This document shows positions 41,016-49,148 of a DNA stretch of 52,414 nucleotides, one piece after another (the first letter of the stretch is position 1; the number at the start of each line of letters is the position of its first letter). The DNA is taken from positions 23,512 to 75,925 of the forward strand of contig PAFU01000048.1 in NCBI GenBank assembly GCA_002704225.1. The letters run 5' to 3'. Position numbers and translations under genes: made by a program. This DNA comes from Gammaproteobacteria bacterium (GTDB taxonomy: Bacteria > Pseudomonadota > Gammaproteobacteria > Pseudomonadales > Azotimanducaceae). The notes beneath the pieces were generated by a model. That model searched no databases. It was given only the letters and a program-made list of their open reading frames with translations, and was not told the origin of the DNA.

Positions 41016-41102
41016 GACACCTTCTGTCGCGCAGCTCCGATGGAGCTGCTGCGCCGCGGTCATACGCATTCTGGAAGAGCGATGACCGAAGGAGCGCGCA
41101 TA

Positions 41103-42614
41103 TTAGGTAGGCGCTGGCGCACTGTCAATTGCTGCCTTGATTGCTTGGTATTCTTTGTCCAAACGCTTACGTTCTTTTTTGGATGCGCCAATCAGTTCTA
41201 GCGCCGCTCGGAGTCTCGCCCGACTCAAATCCGCACCCAAAAACATCCAAGAATCGAAGAGCGGTAGCGATACCGCCCTGCCACTGGTGGCGATAAACAA
41301 AGGGAACAAAAAGTCTCGAAACTTCAGTTCCATGGCCTGAGCCATCCCCTGACACAGCGCAAATAAATCGTCTCGCTGCCAGTCACGCATCTCGTCAAAG
41401 GCGGCCAAGGTGTGATGCAGCACCTTCAACACATCGGCACGCTCCATGGACTTGTGCTCGAAATGTTCTTCGCTCAGGTCCGGCAGATTCCCGAGCAAAT
41501 AATTCACCAAGGGCAGCAAGTCGGACAAACGCTCGGCCCGTTCTTGCACCATGGGGATAAGCTGCTCTAGCTTGGCCGTGTTCAACATCCAATCCTGTAT
41601 TCGTTGGGCATACTCAGGCGCATCCAAGCGCCGCAGATACTGACCGTTGAGCCAACTTAATTTTGTTTGGTCGAAAATGGGACCGCCGGTAGTCATACGA
41701 TCCACGTCAAAGGCCTCGACCATTTCTTCGCGGGAAAAAATTTCCTCTTCGTTGGGCATGGACCAACCCATCAAGCTTAGGTAGTTCACCAAGGCTTCTG
41801 GTAAATAACCCATGTCGCGGTAATAGGTAACGCTGGTGGGGTTTTTGCGTTTGGACAGCTTGCTCTGATCCGGGTTTCGCAACAGCGGCAGATGGATCAA
41901 CTCGGGCATCGGCCAATCGAAATACCGGTACAGCAGTTGATGCTTGGGCACCGAATTCAGCCATTCCTCGCCGCGCAGAATGTGAGTGATTCCCATCAAA
42001 TGATCGTCCACCACCACCGCAAGGTGATAGGTGGGCATGCCGTCAGCTTTCACCAGCACCTGCATGTCAATTTGCGCGTAGGGGATACTGATTTCTCCGC
42101 GCAGACGATCGGTGAACGTACAATCACCCTCTTCCGGTACCCGCATACGAATAACGTGAGACTCACCTGCGGCGATGCGCGTAGCAACCTCGTCGGCACT
42201 TAAGGAAATACAGTGCCCGTCGTACCGGGTGGTTTGTTTGTTCGCCTGCTGCTCCGAGCGCACAGCGTCCAACCGTTCTTTGGAACAAAAACAATGAAAG
42301 GCGTGACCTTTTTGCAGCAACGTTTCGACATGGGCCGCGTAGGTCGCCTTGCGCTCACTTTGTCGGTATGGGCCGTAAGCTCCACCCACATTGGGACCTT
42401 CGTCCCAATCCAGCCCTAACCAACCCAGCGCATCAAAAATCGCCTCTTCCGAGGCGGCGGTGCTACGCGCCTGATCCGTATCCTCGATCCGCAGCACAAA
42501 CTGTCCACCGTGGTGACGAGCAAAGGCCCAGTTAAACAAGGCCATGTAGGCCGTACCCACATGAGGGTCGCCCGTGGGTGACGGTGCGATACGGGTTCTA
42601 ACGGGAGCAGTCAC
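41103..42614 (-). CDS. gltX: Glutamyl-tRNA synthetase
   Basis: A 503-residue class I aminoacyl-tRNA synthetase charging tRNA-Glu. The HIGH-type motif is PSPTGDPHVG at 11-20 and the KMSKS-type motif is KLSKR at about 252-256. The length is slightly above the E. coli 471. It begins 6 bases after the end of the gap gene on the same strand, and the tRNA-Ala gene follows 87 bases after its stop. The cytosolic enzyme is essential. The anticodon-binding C-terminal domain is complete. Confidence 0.96.
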   Translation of the reverse strand: MTAPVRTRIAPSPTGDPHVGTAYMALFNWAFARHHGGQFVLRIEDTDQARSTAASEEAIFDALGWLGLDWDEGPNVGGAYGPYRQSERKATYAAHVETLLQKGHAFHCFCSKERLDAVRSEQQANKQTTRYDGHCISLSADEVATRIAAGESHVIRMRVPEEGDCTFTDRLRGEISIPYAQIDMQVLVKADGMPTYHLAVVVDDHLMGITHILRGEEWLNSVPKHQLLYRYFDWPMPELIHLPLLRNPDQSKLSKRKNPTSVTYYRDMGYLPEALVNYLSLMGWSMPNEEEIFSREEMVEAFDVDRMTTGGPIFDQTKLSWLNGQYLRRLDAPEYAQRIQDWMLNTAKLEQLIPMVQERAERLSDLLPLVNYLLGNLPDLSEEHFEHKSMERADVLKVLHHTLAAFDEMRDWQRDDLFALCQGMAQAMELKFRDFLFPLFIATSGRAVSLPLFDSWMFLGADLSRARLRAALELIGASKKERKRLDKEYQAIKAAIDSAPAPT

Positions 42615-42620
42615 TGAGAT

Positions 42621-44090
42621 CTAAAATCCCATCTTCACGACGTCCTCGGGGATCAGTGGATAACGAATACCCGACAGTTTTTGCGCCACGCGAACCACTT
42701 GGCAGGCGTAACCAAATTCGTTGTCGTACCACACATAGAGCACCACACGGTTGTCCTTGGCAATAATCGCCTCACCATCAACGATGCAAGCGTGGCGGTT
42801 GCCGACCAAGTCGGATGACACGATCTCCGGAGACGTGGTGAAGTCGATTTGACGCTGCAAACTGCTGTGTAACGCGGCTGAACGCAGGAACTCGCGCACC
42901 TCGTCTTCGGTTCCCGCTTTTTCCAACGTCAGGTTCAAGATCACCAGCGACACGTTGGGGGTCGGTACGCGAATGGCGTTACCCGTGAGTTTGCCCTCCA
43001 ATTCGGGCAGCAGCTTGACCACAGCCGACGACGCGCCGGTTTCCGTAATCACCATGTTCAACGGCGCACCACGGCCACGACGGTTCTTCTTGTGGTAATT
43101 GTCGATCAGGTTTTGGTCGTTGGTGTACGCGTGCACAGTTTCCATATGACCGCACTCGATACCGTAGTGATCGTTTATGGCTTTCAGTACGGGCACGATG
43201 GCGTTCGTGGTACAGCTACCTGCCGCCAACACTCGGTCACTCTCCTCGATGTCGCCGGTATTGATGCCGGAAATGATGTTTTTCACCTCGCCCTTGCCCG
43301 GTGCGGTGAGAACCACTTTGCCTGCGCCTTTCGACTTGAGATGTTCCGACAGGCCGTCCATATCGCGCCAGGCACCTGTGTTATCAATGATCAGGGCGTT
43401 ATGAATGCCATAGGACTCGTAGTCCACCTGATCGGGGCTTGGTGCGTAAATCACTCGAATCACGTTACCGTTCGCGATAATGCACTCGTTCTCTTCATCC
43501 ACCCGAATGGTGCCTTGAAAACTGCCGTGGACGGAATCCCGACGCAGCAGACTTGCGCGCTTGATCAGGTCATCCTCACTGGCCTTACGCACCACGATGG
43601 CACGCAGACGCAACTGACTGCCACTGCCTGTTTTTTCGATCAACAAGCGTGCCAGCAGGCGCCCGATACGCCCAAACCCGTATAGCACCACATCCTGTGG
43701 CGCCGCGATCGGAGCCGCGGAGGAACCGATAACACTCTTGCATTCCTCGGCGGCAAATTCTTCAGGAGTTGACTCCGCAGAGACTGCATCGTCCATGTAT
43801 TTGATGGCCAACTTACCCAGATCGATATGGCAAGGGCCAAGGTTCAGGCCGGAAATCGCCCGCAAGATCGGAAACGTTTCGAACTCAGACAGCTCATTCT
43901 GGGCAACCTGACGCACGTAGCGGTGGGTTTTCATCAGCTGTGTCACACTCTGGTTATAGAGCGCTCGCCCAAAACAATAGACGACAATGTTCTCGCGATA
44001 GAGTTTGCCGATCAGGGGAATCATCGCTTCGGCCAAGGCTTCACGTTCTTTCCAATCGGGGAAGTAGTCATCTAGTTTCGATAGAGGCAC
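42621..44090 (-). CDS. gap: Glyceraldehyde-3-phosphate dehydrogenase, long form
   Basis: A 489-residue GAPDH. The classical domain begins about residue 132 (VVLYGFGRIGRLLARL, dinucleotide motif at 138-144), and the catalytic C293 lies in AGSCTTNAI, with the later YDNEFGY segment. The first 130 residues are an extension found in the long GAPDH form of gammaproteobacteria such as Pseudomonas, where the gene also neighbours mfd. The start is GTG 44090 with AAGGAG 5 bases upstream. It catalyses oxidation of glyceraldehyde-3-phosphate with NAD(P), in glycolysis or gluconeogenesis. It leads an operon with gltX (6-base gap). A perfect 13-bp palindrome, GGTCTCAGAGACC (44117-44129), lies just upstream. 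Confidence 0.93.
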   Translation of the reverse strand: MPLSKLDDYFPDWKEREALAEAMIPLIGKLYRENIVVYCFGRALYNQSVTQLMKTHRYVRQVAQNELSEFETFPILRAISGLNLGPCHIDLGKLAIKYMDDAVSAESTPEEFAAEECKSVIGSSAAPIAAPQDVVLYGFGRIGRLLARLLIEKTGSGSQLRLRAIVVRKASEDDLIKRASLLRRDSVHGSFQGTIRVDEENECIIANGNVIRVIYAPSPDQVDYESYGIHNALIIDNTGAWRDMDGLSEHLKSKGAGKVVLTAPGKGEVKNIISGINTGDIEESDRVLAAGSCTTNAIVPVLKAINDHYGIECGHMETVHAYTNDQNLIDNYHKKNRRGRGAPLNMVITETGASSAVVKLLPELEGKLTGNAIRVPTPNVSLVILNLTLEKAGTEDEVREFLRSAALHSSLQRQIDFTTSPEIVSSDLVGNRHACIVDGEAIIAKDNRVVLYVWYDNEFGYACQVVRVAQKLSGIRYPLIPEDVVKMGF

Positions 44091-44116
44091 GGTTTCTCCT
44101 TACTTACTCAGAGGTG

Positions 44117-44129
44117 GGTCTCAGAGACC
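44117..44129. promoter_or_regulatory. Palindrome upstream of gap
   Basis: GGTCTCAGAGACC is palindromic around a central A and lies 27 bases before the gap GTG start, in the 149 bases between korB and gap. It may be an operator or a leader hairpin, but no known regulator motif was recognised. Confidence 0.3.
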
Positions 44130-44239
44130 AACGCCCGTTCGTTACCGGATAGCACGGCTCGGCGGGCGCAGATTTCCGCGGCGCGGCATTCTACCACCAA
44201 GTAACGACCGATCCTACAAAAGAGCGGGCCTGAGGTCCT

Positions 44240-45295
44240 CTAGCGATAACTTTGATTGATACCTGCGAGCACCTCGCTCCCCGGGCAGAGGGTTTCTTCC
44301 GTCAGCTCGTTTAAGGGCCGGGCAGTCGTTTCCATGATGTCATGGCACTCGAGCGCATCGGGATCAACGTAGAGCAGGCCTGTGGCGACCTGACCCTGCT
44401 CCTGCATTTGTTGCACGTAGGTCATTGCGCCGATTCGATCATGCGGGTCGTAGTTCGCATCAATTTTGTAGAGCTGCAGCGTGCTGCCATCGGGCATAGC
44501 CACATTTTCCTGCGTCCCTTCGGCGTAGTCTGCTGTGATTTCTGGCTGACCAAAAATCAGATCCGCATTCACCACACTGCTCGTATGCTCACGAACAAAT
44601 TCAAAACTCTTGGTGGAACCGCTGTGGTTGTTGAAGGCGATACAGGGCGAGATGACGTCGATAAAGGCCATACCCTTATGCTTGAGCGCGGCCTTGATCA
44701 ACGGCACCAGTTGAGCCTTGTCACCCGAAAAACTGCGCGCAACGAAACTTGCGCCCAACTGCAGGGCCATGCTCACCAGATCAATGGGTTCGTACAGATT
44801 CGGCACCCCTTTCTTACTGGTAGAGCCTTTGTCATTGGTGGCGGAAAACTGGCCCTTAGTCAGGCCATAAGTGCCATTGTTATCCACTAGGTACAGCATG
44901 TTCGTTCGCCTGCGCACCACGTGGGCAAACTGACCTAAACCAATGGACGCGCTGTCACCATCACCGGAGACCCCGACACACATCAAGTCTCGATTCGCCA
45001 GATTCGCCCCAGTGGCCACACTGGGCATACGGCCGTGTACCGAATTAAAACCGTGGCTACGATTCAGAAAATAGCTTGGCGTTTTGGACGAACAGCCAAT
45101 GCCGGACACTTTTGCAAAGCGATGCGGCGGCAAAGACAGTTCGGCACAAGCCTGCACGATGGCGGCACTGACCGAATCGTGGCCACAGCCCGCACACAGC
45201 GTGGAAACCGAGCCTTCGTAATCACGACGCGTTAAGCCCAAGTCATTGAGGGGCAGGTTCGGGTGATGTACCCGTGGCTTCGATACAAATGTCAT
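44240..45295 (-). CDS. korB: 2-oxoacid:ferredoxin oxidoreductase, beta subunit
   Basis: A 351-residue thiamine-diphosphate subunit. CAGCGHDSV (34-42) with the cluster/TPP-site cysteines C34 and C37, GDGDS (111-115) and DNNGTYGLTKGQ (138-149) are the TPP and magnesium motifs of the 2-oxoglutarate- or pyruvate:ferredoxin oxidoreductase family. It overlaps korA by 4 bases (ATGA), so the two are coupled. Together with korA and the flavoprotein it should turn a 2-oxoacid plus CoA into acyl-CoA, CO2 and reduced ferredoxin, or run in reverse. The substrate, most likely 2-oxoglutarate, cannot be fixed by sequence. Confidence 0.9.
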   Translation of the reverse strand: MTFVSKPRVHHPNLPLNDLGLTRRDYEGSVSTLCAGCGHDSVSAAIVQACAELSLPPHRFAKVSGIGCSSKTPSYFLNRSHGFNSVHGRMPSVATGANLANRDLMCVGVSGDGDSASIGLGQFAHVVRRRTNMLYLVDNNGTYGLTKGQFSATNDKGSTSKKGVPNLYEPIDLVSMALQLGASFVARSFSGDKAQLVPLIKAALKHKGMAFIDVISPCIAFNNHSGSTKSFEFVREHTSSVVNADLIFGQPEITADYAEGTQENVAMPDGSTLQLYKIDANYDPHDRIGAMTYVQQMQEQGQVATGLLYVDPDALECHDIMETTARPLNELTEETLCPGSEVLAGINQSYR

Positions 45296-47118
45296 GATGT
45301 CACCTCGGTCAGGCGGGCCAGTTTGTGTTCTTCGTAGTACTCGCTGATCTGGGCGTCGATAAAGTCAGCGGAAATCGACAGTCCAGCAAAGTACAAAATC
45401 GGAATCAGCTTTGCGGGATCCGTTTGCAGTTCATTGACGAGCAATGTGCGCATCTGAGCGTCGCGGTTTTGCTCCACCACGAAAATCAAGTCGTGGTCTG
45501 CAACGAAAGCCTCCACTTCCTCACCAAACGGGAACGCGCGCACCCTGCAGGTATCCAGATGAATTCCGCTAACCGCCAATTTATCCAGCGCCTCAGGAAT
45601 CGGTAGCGCCGTGGTGCCGTAGTACAGCACGCCAACTCGCCCTCCGCGCCCGTTGATTTCTGCTTTCGGCACGAGGCCACGAGCGGTCTGCCATTTCAAC
45701 TGCAGACGCTCCATGTTGCGCTGATACGCATCTGGCGATTCGGTGTAAGCGGCGTATTCATCCCGTGAGGTGCCACGAGTAAAAAATGCCCCTTTGTCCG
45801 GATGAGTGCCCGGCAACGTTCGATAGCCTACCCCATCACCGTCCACGTCCAGGTAACGACCAAAGGTTTCTAGGCCGTCCAGTTGCTCGGCAGACAGGAC
45901 CTTACCCCGGTCGTAGCGACGGCTGTCATCCCATTCCAGCGGATCACTTAAATTCTCATTCATACCCAGTTCCAGATCACTGAGGACCAAAATCGGGGTT
46001 TGCAGCCGGTCCGCCAAATCCAAGGCGTCCGCTGCAAAGTCGAAACACTCCTTGGGCGTGGCTGGAAACAGCAACGGGTGCTTGGTATCACCGTGGGATG
46101 CATAGGCAGCACCGATCAAATCACCCTGCTGGGTTCGTGTGGGCATACCCGTGGATGGACCAGAACGTTGAATATCCCACACCACCGCGGGAATTTCGGC
46201 AAAATAGGCCAGCCCAAAAAACTCCGACATTAAGGAAATACCGGGACCGCTGGTTGCGGTAAACGAACGCGCGCCGTTCCAGGCCGCACCGATCACGATA
46301 CCGATGGCGGCCAGCTCATCCTCGGACTGCATGAAGGCGTAGTTTTTGTGTCCGGTTTCTTTATCGATCCGCAGCCGCTTGCTGTGGTTTTCAAAGCTCT
46401 CGGCCACCGAGGTCGACGGCGTAATCGGATACCAGGCACAGACCGTTGCCCCGCCATAAACGCTACCCAAACCTGCGGCATCGTTACCATCGATCATGAT
46501 GCGATCGCCCACCGCATCGCTGCGCTGCACCTGCAATGGTAAAGGCGCTTGCAGATACTCCAATGCGTAGTTGCGACCGATCTCTAAGGCACGAATATTG
46601 GGCTCAATGAGCGCATCCTTGCCCTTGTACTGAGTCGAGACCATGCCGGTGATCACATCGAACTCAATGTTTAAAAGTCCAGCTAAAGCACCAAGATAGG
46701 TGATGTTCTTAAACAAACTTCTTTGTTTTGGGTCCGCAAACTCGGGCAACATCATGGTGGCAATGGGAATGCCAATCTCGTGAATGTCGCTGCGCACAAG
46801 TTCTCGCGGGAGGGGCTTGGAATTGTCGTAGACCAAGTAGCCGCCGGGCAAAATACTGTCAATGTCCTCGGCGAAGGTTTCAGCATTCATGGCCACCATG
46901 ATGTCGACGCCTTCTCGGCGCCCCAAATAGCCCTGCTCACTGACGCGAACCTCAAACCAAGTCGGTAACCCCTGAATATTCGAGGGAAAAATGTTCCGGG
47001 TGGCCACCGGGATACCCATGCGGAATAACGCCTTGGCAAACATGCCGTTGGCGCTGGCCGAACCCGAGCCGTTCACGTTCGCAAAGCGAATCACGAAGTC
47101 GTTTATTTTGGTACTCAT
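45292..47118 (-). CDS. korA: 2-oxoacid:ferredoxin oxidoreductase, gamma-alpha fused subunit
   Basis: A 608-residue subunit in which the gamma domain (residues 1 to about 185, starting VIRFANVNGSGSASANGMFAKAL) is fused to the alpha pyrimidine-binding domain (from about 205: GNDAAGLGSVYGG, then WYPITPSTSVAE). This gamma-alpha fusion is the standard KorA-type layout. The domain order is intact and the length normal. It follows the GltD-like gene by 6 bases and overlaps korB by 4 bases. It has no iron-sulfur cluster of its own, so electrons must leave through the neighbouring ferredoxin-type flavoprotein or a free ferredoxin. Confidence 0.92.
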   Translation of the reverse strand: MSTKINDFVIRFANVNGSGSASANGMFAKALFRMGIPVATRNIFPSNIQGLPTWFEVRVSEQGYLGRREGVDIMVAMNAETFAEDIDSILPGGYLVYDNSKPLPRELVRSDIHEIGIPIATMMLPEFADPKQRSLFKNITYLGALAGLLNIEFDVITGMVSTQYKGKDALIEPNIRALEIGRNYALEYLQAPLPLQVQRSDAVGDRIMIDGNDAAGLGSVYGGATVCAWYPITPSTSVAESFENHSKRLRIDKETGHKNYAFMQSEDELAAIGIVIGAAWNGARSFTATSGPGISLMSEFFGLAYFAEIPAVVWDIQRSGPSTGMPTRTQQGDLIGAAYASHGDTKHPLLFPATPKECFDFAADALDLADRLQTPILVLSDLELGMNENLSDPLEWDDSRRYDRGKVLSAEQLDGLETFGRYLDVDGDGVGYRTLPGTHPDKGAFFTRGTSRDEYAAYTESPDAYQRNMERLQLKWQTARGLVPKAEINGRGGRVGVLYYGTTALPIPEALDKLAVSGIHLDTCRVRAFPFGEEVEAFVADHDLIFVVEQNRDAQMRTLLVNELQTDPAKLIPILYFAGLSISADFIDAQISEYYEEHKLARLTEVTS

Positions 47119-47124
47119 GTTGCC

Positions 47125-48909
47125 CTACTCTCCAAAGGAACCCAGTTGCGGGATATGAACCACTGACCGCTGCATATCCCATGCGTTGGTTGGGCAGCGT
47201 TCTGCACACAAACCGCAGTGCAAACACACGTCTTCGTCCTTCACCATCACGCGCCCCGTCTGCAGCGAATCGGATACATACAAATCCTGATCAACGTTCA
47301 GGGCCGGAGCCATCAGAGACTGGCGTAGCTCGACTTCTGGCTGATTCTCGACAAAGGAAATACAGTCCATCGGACAGATGTCGACGCAGGCATCACATTC
47401 AATGCACAAGTTATCGGTGAACACGGTTTGCACATCGCAGTTCAGACAGCGCTGAGCTTCTTGAGCGGCCAACTGGGCATCAAAACCAAGTTCCACCTCT
47501 ACTTTCAAATTGTTCAAAGACGATTCGTGCTCAACCAAGGGCACCAGCTGCCGGGCTGCAGGGTCATGCCCCGCATCATAGGCCCATTCGTGAACCCCCA
47601 TCTTGGTTGACAGCAAATTCACGCCCTCTGGCGGCCTGTCGGCTTTCAGATCCTTGCCGTGGCAATACAGATGAATACTGATCGCCGCACGGTGCGCGTG
47701 GGCTGACGCCCAAATGATGTTTTCCGGACCAAAGGCGCTATCACCGCCGAAGAAAATGCTTGGATTGGTGGACTGTAAGGTCACCTCGTCCAGTGTTGGG
47801 CAGTCCCACTTGTCGAATTCAATGCCCAAATCGCGTTCAATCCAGGGACAGTGGTTGTCTTGGCCAATGGCCATCAAGACATGATCGCATTCGATGAACT
47901 CATCGGGTTCGCCAGATGGCTCGTAACGCAAACGACCGTCTTCGCCCCGCACGGGTGTCACACACTCAAACAACACGCCCTTGAGCTTGCCGTTCTCGTG
48001 GACAAACTCTTTAGGTGGCCGGTTATTGATGATGGGAATACCCTCGCGCATGGCATCTTCTTTCTCCCACTCCGAGGCTTTCATCACCTCAAAGGCAGAG
48101 CGCACGACCACTTTGACGGATTCCGCACCCAGTCGCAGCGAGGTCCGGCAGCAGTCCATGGCGGTATTACCACCACCCATGACAATTACCTTGCCTTTGA
48201 TCTCGGTGATGTGCCCAAACGCCACACTGCTCAACCAATCAATGCCGATGTGAATGTAATCGTTGACGTCTTCTCGGCCGGTAAGCTCTAAATCTCTACC
48301 CCGAGGTGCTCCGGTGCCAATGAAGTAAGCATCGAAATTTTGCTCCATCAGCTCTTTCATGCTGTCGATGGCCTGACCGAAGTGGCAGTGCACGCCCATG
48401 TTCAAAATACGATCAACTTCTTCATCGAGCACTTCTTCGGGTAAGCGGAACGCGGGAATCTGGCTGCGCATAAAGCCGCCGCCCTTTTCGTCCTGCTCGA
48501 ACAAATGCACTTCGTATCCGAAGGGCAGGAGATCCCGAGCAACCGCCAGCGAGGCCGGCCCTGCACCAATCAAGGCAATACGCTTGCCATTTTTTTCGGT
48601 GGGCACATGGGGCAAGTAAGGAGTGACATCCCCTTTGTTGTCCGCTGCAGCGCGTTTGAGGCGACAAATCGCCACCGGCGTTTCCTCGGTGCGAACACGC
48701 CGACAGGCCGGCTCGCAAGGACGATCACACGTTCTCCCCAATACACCGGGAAACACATTGGAGTCCCAATTGAGCATGTAGGCTTCGGTATAACGCTCCT
48801 GCGCAATCAAGCGGATGTACTCCGGAACCGGCGTGTGTGCCGGACAGGCGTGCTGGCAATCGACTACTTTGTGAAAGTAGTTTGGATCAAAAATATTTGT
48901 TGGTTCCAT
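47125..48909 (-). CDS. GltD-like FAD oxidoreductase with C-terminal 2[4Fe-4S] domain
   Basis: A 594-residue protein. ATG 48909 begins at the conserved MEPTNIFDPN; GTG 48945 and ATG 48939 are alternatives, and none has a strong ribosome site. The N-terminal cysteine set (C18, C22, C61, C65, C69) is that of the glutamate synthase small subunit family. The FAD motif GAGPAS is at 115-120, and a second NAD(P)H motif, GGGNTA, is near 235. The C-terminal quarter carries a ferredoxin domain with C-IEC-DAC-VDICPMDC and C-LHC-GLC-AERCP for two 4Fe-4S clusters. It should link NAD(P)H to the ferredoxin side of KorAB, directing electrons in either direction. First gene of the cluster, divergent from mfd. 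Confidence 0.9.
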   Translation of the reverse strand: MEPTNIFDPNYFHKVVDCQHACPAHTPVPEYIRLIAQERYTEAYMLNWDSNVFPGVLGRTCDRPCEPACRRVRTEETPVAICRLKRAAADNKGDVTPYLPHVPTEKNGKRIALIGAGPASLAVARDLLPFGYEVHLFEQDEKGGGFMRSQIPAFRLPEEVLDEEVDRILNMGVHCHFGQAIDSMKELMEQNFDAYFIGTGAPRGRDLELTGREDVNDYIHIGIDWLSSVAFGHITEIKGKVIVMGGGNTAMDCCRTSLRLGAESVKVVVRSAFEVMKASEWEKEDAMREGIPIINNRPPKEFVHENGKLKGVLFECVTPVRGEDGRLRYEPSGEPDEFIECDHVLMAIGQDNHCPWIERDLGIEFDKWDCPTLDEVTLQSTNPSIFFGGDSAFGPENIIWASAHAHRAAISIHLYCHGKDLKADRPPEGVNLLSTKMGVHEWAYDAGHDPAARQLVPLVEHESSLNNLKVEVELGFDAQLAAQEAQRCLNCDVQTVFTDNLCIECDACVDICPMDCISFVENQPEVELRQSLMAPALNVDQDLYVSDSLQTGRVMVKDEDVCLHCGLCAERCPTNAWDMQRSVVHIPQLGSFGE

Positions 48910-49148
48910 ACGTGCTTCGAGCGCCACGGGCCTGTGCATACGCACGCACCGGCGGGCTCTTTTCCCTTCCTCTTTTTATCCCTTTACGCACCACCCTCGA
49001 CAGCGTCCTTCCACAACCGCAGGGGGTATCGGGAGACTGTAGCCCAGCCATTATTGTTACGCTAGTACCCCTCGATGGGTATTTTCGTAGTCCGGTGCGC
49101 CCACCAATCCTTGGCTAAACGCTGACAGACCGCGACGCAGCGGTTAAA
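48910..49148. promoter_or_regulatory. Divergent intergenic region between GltD-like gene and mfd
   Basis: A 239-base region that must hold the promoters for the korB/korA operon and for mfd. I see no perfect -10/-35 pair. A short inverted repeat TACCC/GGGTA around 49065-49080, followed by TTTT, may form a small hairpin. Confidence 0.4.

Noticed and set aside
40785-41069. 94-residue frame across the tRNA-Ala gene
   Set aside because: It overlaps a perfect tRNA cloverleaf; protein coding is not credible.
43092-43685. 197-residue frame antisense to gap
   Set aside because: Fully inside the GAPDH gene, no recognisable domains; compositional shadow.
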